A DNA stretch of 64,000 nucleotides from Thiohalospira sp051746205 (GCA_051746205.1 JBNJEU010000001.1:21945-85944); one strand, 5' to 3'; positions 16,418-25,305 are shown, counted from the stretch's first letter. Numbers and translations: made by a program. Notes: generated from the letters alone by a model not told the origin.

Positions 16418-17778
16418 CCCTCGCGAACCGCGTCCAGCGCCTCCTGGAGGCGTTCGACGGGGACCACTTCAAGGCCCGGGATCGACTGTTTCGGAGCGTT
16501 GGCGCGTGGGACAATGGCCCGGGTAAAACCGTGCCGGGCCGCCTCGCGCAACCGATCGGGCCCGTTGGGCACCGGGCGGATCTCGCCCGCCAGGCCCACC
16601 TCACCGAATGCAACCAGCTCCGTCGGCAGAGCGCGATCGCGCAGGCTGGAGAGAACCGCCAGCAGCACCGGCAGGTCGACGCCGGTCTCGGTAACCCGCA
16701 CGCCGCCCACCACGTTGACGAAGACATCCTGGTCGAAGGTGGCGACGCCGCCGTGGCGATGCAGAACGGCCAGCAGCATGGACAGACGGTTGCCATCGAG
16801 GCCGAGGGTGACCCGGCGCGGGTTGCCCAGCTGGCTCTCGTCCACCAGCGCCTGGACCTCCACCAGCAGTGGCCGCGTCCCCTCCCGGGTCACCAGGATG
16901 ATGCTGCCGGGGATCGGGCCACCGTGGCGGGACAGGAAGATGGCCGAGGGGTTGCTCACCTCGCGCAGGCCGGTCTCGGTCATGGCGAAGACGCCAAGCT
17001 CATTGGCGGCGCCGAAGCGATTCTTGATCGCGCGGATCACGCGGAAGTGGCTTGAGCTCTCGCCCTCGAAGTAGAGAACGCCGTCGACCATGTGCTCGAG
17101 CACCCGGGGACCGGCCAGCTGCCCCTCCTTGGTCACGTGCCCGACCAGGAAGAGGGCGGTCCCCATCTGTTTGGCGTAGCGCACCAGCTGCGCCGCGCTC
17201 TCGCGGATCTGGCCCACCGATCCGGGTGCCGACTGCAGCTGTTCGGTAAAGACGGTCTGCACCGAGTCCACCACCAGCACCCCCGGTCGCTCGCGCCGAG
17301 CCAGGTCAATGATCCGCTCCACCTGGGTTTCCGCAAGCAATCGCACGCCGTCGGCCTCGAGTTCCAGGCGCCGCGCGCGCAGCCCCACCTGTTGCAGCGA
17401 CTCCTCGCCGGTCACATAGAGCACCCGCCGGTCCACCGCCAGCGAAGCGGCGGTCTGCAGTAACAGGGTCGATTTACCGATACCGGGATCACCCCCGATC
17501 AGGGTTGCCGAGCCGGGAACGAGACCTCCACCGAGGACGTGGTCCAGCTCCCCGGAACCGGTGGCCCAGCGCGGGCTTTCGGCGTCGACTTCCACCTCGC
17601 CCAGCGCCGTGGACTCCCCGTCGGCGCTGCCACTGAAACCGCCCCGACGCGGCGCCCCAGCCTCCTCAACGGCGGCTTCCAGCGTATTCCACTCCTCGCA
17701 CTCCGGGCACTGGCCGGCCCACTTGGGAGTGCGCGCGCCACAGGCCCCGCACAGGTAGACCGTCCGGTTCTTTGCCAT
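16414..17778 (-). CDS. radA: DNA repair protein RadA
   Basis: RecA-like branch-migration helicase that processes recombination intermediates. The 454-residue protein has an N-terminal zinc finger (Cys10, 13, 24, 27), Walker A GGDPGIGKST at 95-104, the RadA-specific KNRFGAANELGVF near 250, and a C-terminal Lon-like domain with GGVRVTETGVDLPVLLAVLS. Length matches the family. Start ATG at 17778. It is divergent from the NsrR-type regulator. Confidence 0.97.
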   Translation of the reverse strand: MAKNRTVYLCGACGARTPKWAGQCPECEEWNTLEAAVEEAGAPRRGGFSGSADGESTALGEVEVDAESPRWATGSGELDHVLGGGLVPGSATLIGGDPGIGKSTLLLQTAASLAVDRRVLYVTGEESLQQVGLRARRLELEADGVRLLAETQVERIIDLARRERPGVLVVDSVQTVFTEQLQSAPGSVGQIRESAAQLVRYAKQMGTALFLVGHVTKEGQLAGPRVLEHMVDGVLYFEGESSSHFRVIRAIKNRFGAANELGVFAMTETGLREVSNPSAIFLSRHGGPIPGSIILVTREGTRPLLVEVQALVDESQLGNPRRVTLGLDGNRLSMLLAVLHRHGGVATFDQDVFVNVVGGVRVTETGVDLPVLLAVLSSLRDRALPTELVAFGEVGLAGEIRPVPNGPDRLREAARHGFTRAIVPRANAPKQSIPGLEVVPVERLQEALDAVREG

Positions 17779-17859
17779 GACCCATTCCCCCTGCCGACCA
17801 TTTCGATTGAAGCGCTTTCGAAAAGAGGCGGCCCCCTTGCCCGCCTAACTATACTTGTG

Positions 17860-17880
17860 ACTCGAACGGACCATTCGAGT
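17860..17880. promoter_or_regulatory. Palindrome upstream of the NsrR-type gene, candidate operator
   Basis: ACTCGAA-N7-TTCGAGT is a perfect 7-bp inverted repeat with a 7-bp spacer, centred about 50 bases before the NsrR-type start and directly after a possible -10 box TATACT (17850-17855). Rrf2 regulators often bind palindromes in their own promoters. The sequence is not the AT-rich E. coli NsrR site, so the binding protein is inferred from position only. Confidence 0.45.
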
Positions 17881-17920
17881 GGTGCAGGGACCGCCTCGCC
17901 ATCTAACGCAGGAACAGAGC

Positions 17921-18358
17921 ATGCAGCTGACGCGCTATACCGACTACGCCTTCCGTACCCTGATCTACCTCAACCACAGCAGTGAACGACTGGTGACCAT
18001 CAACGAGATCGCCGAAGCGTACGAGATCTCCCGCAACCACCTGGTCAAGGTCGTCCATGCGCTCGGGCGTCTCGGCTTCATCGAGACCTTTCGCGGCAAG
18101 TACGGGGGCATCCGTCTCGGCCGGGACCCCGAGGCCATCCACCTCGATGAGGTGGTCCGCCACATGGAGGATCGGCTGGAGCCGGTGAACTGCGATACTC
18201 CGCCCTGTCCCATCCGTGAATACTGCCGGCTGCGCGACATCACCCACAAGGCCATGGACTCCTTCCTGGCGACCCTCGCCGGCTACAGTCTGGCGGACAT
18301 CGCCGGTGATGCCCATCTCCCCACAGCCATGGCCAGTCCCCTTGAACGGGATGGATGA
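17921..18358 (+). CDS. nsrR: Rrf2-family nitric-oxide-type regulator (NsrR-like)
   Basis: A 145-residue winged-helix regulator. It begins MQLTRYTDYAFRTLIYL, the helix-turn-helix spans roughly residues 25-48, and Cys91, Cys96 and Cys102 (CDTPPCPIREYC) fall at the same positions as the Fe-S ligands of E. coli NsrR. An iron-sulfur cluster that reacts with NO is therefore likely. ATG at 17921 follows AGGAACAGAGC. In enterics nsrR sits beside rnr; here it is beside radA, about 7 kb from rnr. IscR is less likely because of the cysteine spacing. Confidence 0.83.
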   Translation: MQLTRYTDYAFRTLIYLNHSSERLVTINEIAEAYEISRNHLVKVVHALGRLGFIETFRGKYGGIRLGRDPEAIHLDEVVRHMEDRLEPVNCDTPPCPIREYCRLRDITHKAMDSFLATLAGYSLADIAGDAHLPTAMASPLERDG

Positions 18359-18388
18359 CACCCGGGACTGTAAAAGCCTCCGCACGCT

Positions 18389-19168
18389 TCAGTAGGCGAA
18401 GTCCGTCAGGCGGCGCAGAAGACGGCGCATTTCGCTGTCGATCTCGAGTTCCATCACCTCTTCGGGGGTACACCAGGCGGCATCGGCGGCATCCGATGCC
18501 GCCGACGGCTCGCCGTCCAGATATTCCGCCCGCAGGTTGATGATGACATAGTGCCACACCAACTCACCCTGCTCGTCCGCTTCCTGCAACTCGAAGGTCT
18601 GCAATGGGGCGCCAGCGGCGACGGTGATCCCCGTCTCCTCGCGAACCTCGCGCTCCACCGCCTCCTGCAGTGTTTCACCAAAGGCCGGCTTGCCGCCGGG
18701 AACGGTCCACATCCCCGCGCGCGGCGGACCACCGCGCCGTACCAGCAGGATCCGACCCTCGTGGACCACCACCGCGCCGACACCGACACGGGGGCCCTCC
18801 ACAACGGAGCGTGGGCCCGCATCGGTCGAGGGGGAGGCCTCCTCGGCAACGAAGGGACTCTGCTCCCCCTCTTCCATCGACCCCGGGAGGTCCCCCCGGG
18901 CCCGGGCCCGCGCTCGTTCCAGCATCTTGCGGGCGCTCGGCCGCACACTGACCACCTCGACCCGATTGTAATAGCCCATGGGAGAGTTTTCGTCCCGCTC
19001 GGGCTCGCGGATATCGAGGAAGCCATCATCACCCAGGTGACAGATGGCTTCGACCACTGGCTGGAAGGCACCCAGTGCCTCCCGGCTGTCGTCATCGGGT
19101 TCGAAGACACGCTCTTCATGTTCGATGATCCGGGACAGCAGCTCGACGGGCTCTTCACCCTGGTTCAT
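18389..19168 (-). CDS. Nudix hydrolase with an extra N-terminal domain
   Basis: A 259-residue protein. The C-terminal half is a Nudix domain with box GGKPAFGETLQEAVEREVRE and following ETGI (about residues 159-181), predicted to hydrolyse a nucleoside-diphosphate-linked substrate. The N-terminal ~90 residues form a separate acidic domain that includes LLSRIIEHEERVFEP and YYNRVEVVSVRP; I do not recognise it. An acidic Pro/Ser-rich linker joins the halves. ATG at 19168 overlaps the end of the BolA gene by four bases (ATGA), so the pair is probably translationally coupled. Substrate cannot be told. Confidence 0.8.
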   Translation of the reverse strand: MNQGEEPVELLSRIIEHEERVFEPDDDSREALGAFQPVVEAICHLGDDGFLDIREPERDENSPMGYYNRVEVVSVRPSARKMLERARARARGDLPGSMEEGEQSPFVAEEASPSTDAGPRSVVEGPRVGVGAVVVHEGRILLVRRGGPPRAGMWTVPGGKPAFGETLQEAVEREVREETGITVAAGAPLQTFELQEADEQGELVWHYVIINLRAEYLDGEPSAASDAADAAWCTPEEVMELEIDSEMRRLLRRLTDFAY

Positions 19169-19476
19169 GCGCGGCCTCCACCGAGACAGGGGGGGGAATC
19201 GGGACTTTCGGCCATCGCCGCCCACTCATCAGGGGCATAGGTATGCAGGGCCAGAGCGTGGAGCCCACCGCTGAATTCGTCGGCCATCGCCTTGTTCACG
19301 ACCCGATGACGGCCGACCCGGTTCATGCCCTCGAAGAGGGAGCTGACCACGGTCACCTTGAAGTGGGACTCGGCGCCTTCGGGTACATTGTGCTGATGGC
19401 TCTCGTCGACCACCTCGAGATAGCCGGGGCTCAGGGCGTCGGTGAGAAGGTGTTCGATGCGACCCTTGCGCGACAT
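19165..19476 (-). CDS. bolA: BolA family protein
   Basis: A 103-residue BolA-type protein. Features are the N-terminal RIEHLLTDALSPGYLEVVDES, the histidine in ESHFKVTVVSSLFEGMNRVGRHRVV, and LHALALHTYAPDEW near the end. BolA proteins pair with monothiol glutaredoxins to handle Fe-S clusters and in some bacteria affect morphology and biofilm formation. The conserved histidines that ligate a shared cluster are present. It lies between alr and the Nudix gene on the same strand. Confidence 0.9.
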   Translation of the reverse strand: MSRKGRIEHLLTDALSPGYLEVVDESHQHNVPEGAESHFKVTVVSSLFEGMNRVGRHRVVNKAMADEFSGGLHALALHTYAPDEWAAMAESPDSPPCLGGGRA

Positions 19477-19493
19477 GGATTTTCCTCCGGTTT

Positions 19494-20594
19494 TCAGACC
19501 CGCGAGTCGCCCTCGCAGAAACGGGGGACCCGCGGGGTCACGTGACAGAGCAGTTCGTAGCCGATGGTACCAGCCGCCTCGGCGATACGCGCCACCGGGA
19601 GCCCCCGACCCCAGAGAGTGACCGGGTCGCCGGGGCAGGCATCGGGATGGGCGCGCAGGTCCACGGTGATCATGTCCATCGAAACCCGCCCAACGAGCGG
19701 AACCTCGTGGTCACCCACCAGAACCGGGGTGCCGGAGGGGGCGTGGCGCGGATAGCCGTCGCCGTAGCCGGCCGCCACCACACCCACCGGCATGGCCTCC
19801 GGCGCACGCCAGGTAGCGCCATACCCGATGGCCTCGCCGGCAGCCAGTCGACGCACGCAGATGAGTTCGGAGCGCAGGGTCATGACCGGGCGCAGCTCGC
19901 CAGCCGCCGCATTCTCCACCCCGACTGCGAAGGGTGAAACCCCGTAGAGCATGATCCCGGGTCGCAGCCAGCCCCGCCGTGCCTCCGGCCATCCCAGGAT
20001 CCCGGCGGAGTTGGCGATGGAGACCACCTCGTCGGCCGCCACGCAGGTCCTGAACGTCTCCAGCTGGCGCCCGGTCTCGGGGCGATCCGGTTCATCGGCA
20101 CAGGCCAGATGGGTCATCACCACAGGCTCACCCGCCACCGCCGGACAGCGCGCCAGCCGCTCGCGCACCGCAGGCAGACCGTCCGGCTCGAAGCCGAGGC
20201 GATGCATGCCGCTGTCGACCTTCAGCCAGACCGGCAGCGGATGCGGTGCCCGCCACGCTTCCAGGGCCTCCAGCTGCCAAGGGCAATGGATCACGGGGGT
20301 CAGCCCCAGCTCCGCCAGCGCGGGGAGTTCCGTGGCCTCGAAGAAGCCCTCCAGCAGGACCACGGGCCCCTCGATCCCGGCTCCGCGCAGGGTGCGCGCC
20401 TCCTCCAGCGAGGCCACCCCCAGGGCGTCGACACCGGCGCGGTGAAGAGCCTCGGCGGCGCGTACCAGACCGTGACCGTAGGCATCGGCCTTGACCACCG
20501 CCAACACCGGCTGGCCGGGGGCTGAACGCCGGGCCGTCTCGAGATTATCGGTCAGAGCACCCAGGTCGATCTCGGCGCAAGTGGCGCGGCTCAT
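19494..20594 (-). CDS. alr: Alanine racemase
   Basis: PLP-dependent racemase supplying D-alanine for peptidoglycan. The 366-residue protein has the PLP lysine at Lys35 (VLAVVKADAYGHG) and the second catalytic region AIGYGATWRAPE with the active-site tyrosine, plus VSMDMITVDL. The stop of dnaB overlaps its start by four bases. The dnaB-alr order is common in Gammaproteobacteria. Confidence 0.97.
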   Translation of the reverse strand: MSRATCAEIDLGALTDNLETARRSAPGQPVLAVVKADAYGHGLVRAAEALHRAGVDALGVASLEEARTLRGAGIEGPVVLLEGFFEATELPALAELGLTPVIHCPWQLEALEAWRAPHPLPVWLKVDSGMHRLGFEPDGLPAVRERLARCPAVAGEPVVMTHLACADEPDRPETGRQLETFRTCVAADEVVSIANSAGILGWPEARRGWLRPGIMLYGVSPFAVGVENAAAGELRPVMTLRSELICVRRLAAGEAIGYGATWRAPEAMPVGVVAAGYGDGYPRHAPSGTPVLVGDHEVPLVGRVSMDMITVDLRAHPDACPGDPVTLWGRGLPVARIAEAAGTIGYELLCHVTPRVPRFCEGDSRV

Positions 20595-21994
20595 CCCCGG
20601 TCCTCGCTATCACCCCGGGAGTAGTTGCGGAAGCGGGTGTATTCCCCCTGGAAGACCAGCATCTCCATACCGGTGGGGCCGTTACGCTGCTTGCCGAGGA
20701 TCACCTCGGCCAGCCCCTTGTAGTCACTGTCCTCGTCGTAGACTTCGTCGCGATAGATGAACATGATCACGTCGGCGTCCTGTTCGATGGCGCCCGATTC
20801 GCGCAGATCCGACATTACCGGCCGCTTATTGGGCCGCTGCTCCAGCGCGCGGTTGAGCTGCGACAGGGCGATCACCGGCACGTCCATTTCCCGCGCCAGC
20901 GCCTTGAGGCCCCGGCTGATCTCGGAGATCTCGTTGGTGCGGTTCTCGCGGGCGCCGTTGGGCGACTGCATCAGCTGCAGATAGTCCACCACCACCAGCC
21001 CGAGATCGCCCTGCTCACGCTTGAGCCGGCGACAGCGGGCGCGCAGGTCCGTGGGGGTCAGAGCCGGGGTGTCATCAACGAATATGGGGGCGTCGCGAAG
21101 GATGCTCATGGCCGAGGTCAGTCGCGACCAGTCGGTGTCGTCCAGCCGCCCGCCGCGCAGGCGTCCCTGCTCGATCTGGCCCAGCGACGACAGCAGGCGC
21201 ATGGTCAGCTGGTCGGCGGACATCTCCATGCTGAACACCGCCACCGGCTGCTTGTGCTTGATGGCCGCAGTCTCGGCGATGTTCATGGCGAAGGTGGTCT
21301 TGCCCATGGAGGGACGGGCGGCGACGATGATCAGATCGGACTTCTGCAGGCCGCCGGTCTTGCGGTCGATATCACTGAAGCCGCACGGCAGCCCGGAGAT
21401 CTCCCCGCCCGTCTCGATGAGCTCCTCGATGCGCTCGACGGTGCGTTCCAGCAGCTCCGACATCCCCAGGAACCCCTGACGACCCCGGGCCCCCTTCTCG
21501 GCGATATCGAAGACCAGACGCTCGGCCTCGTCCACCAGATCGGTGGTGGAGCGGCCATCGGGCTGATAGGCGCTGTCGCCGATGCGCGTGCCGGCGTGGA
21601 TGAGCTCGCGCAGGATGGCGTGTTCGCGAATGATCCGGGCGTAGGCCTGGATGTTCGCCGCCGACGGCGTGTTCCGTGCCAGGGTGCCGAGATAGGCGAG
21701 ACCGCCAGCGTCCTCCAGGGCATTGTCGCGCGCGAGCCGTTCGGAGACGGTCACGACATCGAAGGGAGCGCTCTCGTCCGCCAGGGCGCGGATGGCGATG
21801 AAGATGAGTCGGTGGTCGTGGCGATAGAAATCGGTCTCGGCCACCCGATCGGCGACCTGATCCCACGCTTCGTTATCCAGCACGAGGCCACCGAGGACGG
21901 CCTGTTCCGCCTCATCGGAGTGCGGTGGGATACGCAGACTCTCGGTGGTCTGCGAACCCACCGGATAAGCGGCATCCTCCATCGGGGCCGCCAC
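20591..21994 (-). CDS. dnaB: Replicative DNA helicase DnaB
   Basis: Hexameric 5'-3' helicase that unwinds the replication fork. The protein of about 467 residues has the N-terminal PPHSDEAEQAVLGGLVLD domain, RecA-like C-terminal domain with Walker A AARPSMGKTTFAMNIAE, LGLVVVDYLQLM and the R-finger region EQDADVIMFIYRDE. No intein is present. The start is GTG at 21994 or ATG at 21982; both are close to the rplI stop. It lies in the rpsF-priB-rpsR-rplI-dnaB-alr arrangement. Confidence 0.97.
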   Translation of the reverse strand: MAAPMEDAAYPVGSQTTESLRIPPHSDEAEQAVLGGLVLDNEAWDQVADRVAETDFYRHDHRLIFIAIRALADESAPFDVVTVSERLARDNALEDAGGLAYLGTLARNTPSAANIQAYARIIREHAILRELIHAGTRIGDSAYQPDGRSTTDLVDEAERLVFDIAEKGARGRQGFLGMSELLERTVERIEELIETGGEISGLPCGFSDIDRKTGGLQKSDLIIVAARPSMGKTTFAMNIAETAAIKHKQPVAVFSMEMSADQLTMRLLSSLGQIEQGRLRGGRLDDTDWSRLTSAMSILRDAPIFVDDTPALTPTDLRARCRRLKREQGDLGLVVVDYLQLMQSPNGARENRTNEISEISRGLKALAREMDVPVIALSQLNRALEQRPNKRPVMSDLRESGAIEQDADVIMFIYRDEVYDEDSDYKGLAEVILGKQRNGPTGMEMLVFQGEYTRFRNYSRGDSEDRG

Positions 21995-22000
21995 CCGGCC

Positions 22001-22450
22001 TTACTCGGCCTCGACCACCAGCGTCACCGGCTGGGAAATCTCGGTGTGCAGGTAGACCTCCACCGGAAACTCGCCGACCTCGCGAACAACGCCATCGGGA
22101 AAGGTGATCTCCTTGCGCTCCACCTCGGCACCCCCCTCGTTGAGGGCCTCGGCAACGTCGCTGGCGGCGATGGCACCGAAGAGCTTGCCCTCCTCGGTGG
22201 CCTTGCGCTTCAGGGTCACGGCACCGACCCCGGCAATGGCGGCGGCGCGCTTCTCGGCGGCCTCGCGAACCTCGGCGGCCTTCTTCTCGAGCTCGGCGCG
22301 ACGCGCCTCGAAGGCCTCGATGTTCTCCGGGGTCGCACGCACGGCGATGCCCTTGGGCAGCAGGTAGTTACGGGCATAGCCCGGCTTCACTCGCACCTGC
22401 TCGCCCAGGTTGCCGAGACTGCGAACGTTTTCCTGCAGGATGACTTCCAT
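22001..22450 (-). CDS. rplI: 50S ribosomal protein L9
   Basis: A 149-residue protein, same length as E. coli L9. MEVILQENVRSLGNLGEQV, VKPGYARNYLLPKGIAV and the long connecting helix are diagnostic. It is separated from rpsR by the DUF2232 membrane gene, an arrangement seen in many Gammaproteobacteria. Confidence 0.98.
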   Translation of the reverse strand: MEVILQENVRSLGNLGEQVRVKPGYARNYLLPKGIAVRATPENIEAFEARRAELEKKAAEVREAAEKRAAAIAGVGAVTLKRKATEEGKLFGAIAASDVAEALNEGGAEVERKEITFPDGVVREVGEFPVEVYLHTEISQPVTLVVEAE

Positions 22451-22485
22451 CGTTCCTTACCTCCGAATTCCGGGCACTCTCGCCC

Positions 22486-23409
22486 TCAAACCGTATCGTC
22501 GTTACTGGCGCGGCGGTCGGGAAGCCGACCACGCACGTCCAGCCACCTGTCCAGAAAGCCCAGTGCCGCCATGGCGAACAGAACATGCGGCACCAGGACC
22601 AGCAAAAAATAAAAACCCACCAGCCAGACGGCATGCAGTCCCAGCCGGCCGAAACCGCCGTGGATCACCGCTAGTCCCTGCAACAGGAACAGCGCGGCAA
22701 CCACCATCAGCAGATGCAGCGCCACCGGCGACGCATCCGCCGGGACGATTACCACCCCGACAAGCAACAGCAGTGCGGCCCAGTTCAACCGGGGGTCGAG
22801 ACGCAGTCCATGGAACTCCCGCCGAAAACCACCCGGATTATACAGGATCGCCTGCCACCAGCGGGCGATGAACAACGTCACCGCCAGGCTCAGAGCCAGC
22901 GCGGCGCCGAACACACCGGTGAACAGCGAGGCCAGGTTACCCAGCGCCTCCATGGTGGCGGCATCCAGCTCCGCACCCTGCCCCTGGATCTGTTGCAGCA
23001 TCTGCCCCATCTGTTCCCGCCACCAGGCGCCCGGATCGGCCACCAGCAGGTGGAACAGAGCGACCAGGCCAGCCCCCATGAGGCCGCAGACCAGCAGGGC
23101 GCCGGGCAGCGAAACCGTGCGGCGCAGGACCCCGGCCACCACCCAGATCGGGGCCCAGACCCCCACCAGATAGGCGATGCCGATCACGCCACCGCCGCCG
23201 GCCACCAGGCCGACGCCCAGGACCACCGCCGTGGCGAGGGCGACCACCTGCAAGCCCGCCACCGGCCCACTGACCAGCGTGACCAGGGCCACCGCCGCGC
23301 CGCTGAGATAGCTCAGCGGCGCGATGATCAGCGACAGCGCCGCGGCAACCACCGCGATCAGGGCCGCCTGCAGGCGCCCCTGCGTGATGTAGCCGGCAAG
23401 GGCGCGCAC
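22486..23409 (-). CDS. DUF2232 (YybS-like) integral membrane protein
   Basis: A 307-residue protein with about eight hydrophobic segments, for example ALIAVVAAALSLIIAPLSYL and LLVCGLMGAGLVALFHLLV. It fits the DUF2232 family, whose members lie between rpsR and rplI in many bacteria. It overlaps neither neighbour and lies 5 bases after rpsR. Function is unknown; membrane transport or cell-envelope assembly would be guesses. Confidence 0.8.
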   Translation of the reverse strand: MRALAGYITQGRLQAALIAVVAAALSLIIAPLSYLSGAAVALVTLVSGPVAGLQVVALATAVVLGVGLVAGGGGVIGIAYLVGVWAPIWVVAGVLRRTVSLPGALLVCGLMGAGLVALFHLLVADPGAWWREQMGQMLQQIQGQGAELDAATMEALGNLASLFTGVFGAALALSLAVTLFIARWWQAILYNPGGFRREFHGLRLDPRLNWAALLLLVGVVIVPADASPVALHLLMVVAALFLLQGLAVIHGGFGRLGLHAVWLVGFYFLLVLVPHVLFAMAALGFLDRWLDVRGRLPDRRASNDDTV

Positions 23410-23414
23410 GAACC

Positions 23415-23645
23415 TCAGCCTTCGTGGCGGTCCGAGTACGGCAGCAGAGCCAGGTAGCGCGCGCGCTTGATGGCCGTGGCCAGCTGGCGCTGATACTTGG
23501 CGCTGGTGCCGGTGATCCGGCTCGGGACGATCTTCCCGGTCTCGGTCACGTAGTTCTTCAGGGTGTTGATGTCCTTGTAGTCGATCTCCTTCACACCCTC
23601 GGCGGTGAAACGGCAGTACTTGCGGCGGCGGAAGAACCGGGCCAT
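23415..23645 (-). CDS. rpsR: 30S ribosomal protein S18
   Basis: A 76-residue protein with MARFFRRRKYCRFTAEG and the conserved KDINTLKNYVTETGKIVPSR. The start at 23645 rather than 23651 is chosen because all S18 proteins of this branch begin MARFFRR. It binds S6 (rpsF) in the 30S platform, encoded two genes upstream. Confidence 0.98.
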   Translation of the reverse strand: MARFFRRRKYCRFTAEGVKEIDYKDINTLKNYVTETGKIVPSRITGTSAKYQRQLATAIKRARYLALLPYSDRHEG

Positions 23646-23681
23646 GGTCATTCTCCTTTCTGTATTCGTTGCGTAGTGCCC

Positions 23682-24029
23682 TCAGCCCTCCGCGGACGGA
23701 GTGGGGCGTTCAAGTTCGATCGGGGTGATGGCATTGGCGCGCAGGACCAGCCGGGCATCGCCCTGACGGTAACCGGAGCGGGCCACAAAGCCCTCGATCC
23801 GGACCGCATCCCCGACCGCGAGGCGGTCGACCTGATCCTGCAGTGCCTCGCCGGCCGCGAAGACCTGGATGCGCAGCTGAACCACCCGGGGGTGGCCGCC
23901 CTCTTCCTGCTCCGACTCGTGGCCGACCATGAAGCGGGCGATGGGCTTGCCGGCCGGATTGTGGCGCCGCTCCGGCGCTTCCAGAACCCGACCGTCCAGG
24001 CAGATGCGGTTGGCGGCCGACGCGGCCAC
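23682..24029 (-). CDS. priB: Primosomal replication protein N (PriB)
   Basis: A 115-residue OB-fold single-stranded-DNA-binding protein that helps PriA restart replication. It begins with GTG four bases after the rpsF stop, has NRICLDGRVLEAPERRHNPAG and the SSB-like VAFVARSGYRQGD-type segment (seen as EGFVARSGYRQGDARLVLRA). The rpsF-priB-rpsR order supports the call strongly. The protein is a little longer than E. coli PriB (104). Confidence 0.9.
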   Translation of the reverse strand: MAASAANRICLDGRVLEAPERRHNPAGKPIARFMVGHESEQEEGGHPRVVQLRIQVFAAGEALQDQVDRLAVGDAVRIEGFVARSGYRQGDARLVLRANAITPIELERPTPSAEG

Positions 24030-24033
24030 GTCC

Positions 24034-24456
24034 TCAGGCGGGACCGTCTTCCGCCGTTTCCTCCATCACCTCGGCGGGCGCGTCGCCGGCCGGTTCAGCG
24101 GCGGGCGGACGGCTGCCCTCGCGCTCCCTCTCCTTTTCCCGTTCCCTGGCCATGGGCGACGCTTCGGTGACGGCCTCGTCGCGCGACAGCACCATGTTGC
24201 GGATCACGGCGTCGTTGAAGCGGAAGGCGCTCTCCAGCTCTTCCAGGGCGGCGGCGGTACACTCGACGTTCAGCAGGACGTAGTGCGCCTTGTGGATCTT
24301 GTTGATGGGGTAGGCGAGCTGTCGGCGGCCCCAGTCCTCGTGGCGATGGACCTGACCACCGTCCCCCTCGACGATGGAACGGTAGCGCTCCACCATGGCG
24401 GGGACCTGCTCGCTCTGATCCGGGTGGACCATGAAGACGATTTCGTAGTGTCGCAT
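24034..24456 (-). CDS. rpsF: 30S ribosomal protein S6
   Basis: A 140-residue protein; MRHYEIVFMVHPDQSEQVP and EDWGRRQLAYPINKIHKAHY are diagnostic. The C-terminal tail is extended and rich in Glu, Arg and Pro, as in E. coli S6, which is glutamylated by RimK, though the tail here ends in ETAEDGPA and not in a Glu run. A good sigma-70 promoter lies 65-100 bases upstream (24528-24556). Confidence 0.97.
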   Translation of the reverse strand: MRHYEIVFMVHPDQSEQVPAMVERYRSIVEGDGGQVHRHEDWGRRQLAYPINKIHKAHYVLLNVECTAAALEELESAFRFNDAVIRNMVLSRDEAVTEASPMAREREKEREREGSRPPAAEPAGDAPAEVMEETAEDGPA

Positions 24457-24527
24457 TGTCTCTCCTTGCGGGTTGAGTAGCCGCGCCCGGTATGGACTGC
24501 GGCAAGGAGTCTCGAATCAAGCCCGCC

Positions 24528-24556
24528 ATTGTAGGCTACTGCGACTGGAGTGCCAA
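24528..24556 (-). promoter_or_regulatory. Sigma-70 promoter of the rpsF operon
   Basis: On the minus strand TTGGCA (plus 24551-24556) is followed after exactly 17 bases by TACAAT (24528-24533). Each box matches consensus at five of six positions. Transcription would start near 24521, about 65 bases before the rpsF ATG. Confidence 0.75.
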
Positions 24557-24573
24557 GTATTCTGCCGTCCGGC

Positions 24574-25305
24574 CTACCCGAACGCGGGGAATCCTCGCTG
24601 CCGCGCCGCCTCGAACAGGCAGACGCCGGCGGCCACCGAGACGTTGAGGCTCTCGGCCTCGCCCGCCATCGGCAGTCGCGCGACCACGTCGCAGTTCTCA
24701 CGGGTCAGTCGCCGCAGACCACGTTCCTCGGCACCGAGGACCAGGATCAGGGGACCGGTGAGGTCGACCTCGTAGAGGTTCGTATCGGTCTCGCCGGCGG
24801 CGCCGACGATGAACAGCCCCGCCGCGCCCAGCTCCTTCAGGGTCCGGGCCAGATTGGTGACCTGGTAGAAGGGCAGCCGCTCGGCGGCGCCGGTGGCCAC
24901 CTTGCGAGCAGTGGCGGTGAGCCCGGCGGCGCGGTCCCGGGGGGCGATGACACCGGCGGCGCCGGCCGCCTCGGCGGTACGCAGGCAGGCGCCGAGGTTG
25001 TGCGGATCCTGGATGCCATCCAGGGCAAGCCAGAGACCGCCCATCGCCGCGGCGTCACTCAGTTCGGCCCAGCCGCCGACCCGCGCTGCGCCCTCGCCGA
25101 CCACGCCCTGGTGGCGGCCACCCTCGGCCAGATCGTCCAGGCGCTGGCGGCGACTGGTCTCCACAGGAACCCCGGCGGTCTCGCAATCGGCGATCAGTTC
25201 GCTCAGTCGACGATCGTTGCGCCGGTCGTCGACCACCACCCGGCGCAGGGTCCCCGCCTCCAGCGCCGCTCGCACGGCATGGAGGCCATGGACGCGGTTG
25301 GTCAT
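24574..25305 (-). CDS. rlmB: 23S rRNA (guanosine-2'-O)-methyltransferase RlmB
   Basis: SPOUT-class methyltransferase that modifies G2251 of 23S rRNA. The 243-residue protein has an N-terminal RNA-binding domain (VHGLHAVRAALEAG) and the knotted catalytic domain with LDGIQDPHNLGACLRTAEAAG, ILVLGAEERGLRRL and the C-terminal ESLNVSVAAGVCLFEA. It overlaps the rnr stop by four bases (ATGA), as in the rnr-rlmB operon of E. coli. Confidence 0.97.
   Translation of the reverse strand: MTNRVHGLHAVRAALEAGTLRRVVVDDRRNDRRLSELIADCETAGVPVETSRRQRLDDLAEGGRHQGVVGEGAARVGGWAELSDAAAMGGLWLALDGIQDPHNLGACLRTAEAAGAAGVIAPRDRAAGLTATARKVATGAAERLPFYQVTNLARTLKELGAAGLFIVGAAGETDTNLYEVDLTGPLILVLGAEERGLRRLTRENCDVVARLPMAGEAESLNVSVAAGVCLFEAARQRGFPAFG

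Noticed and set aside
20591..21994. Intein in dnaB
   Set aside because: The helicase core runs unbroken at normal length.
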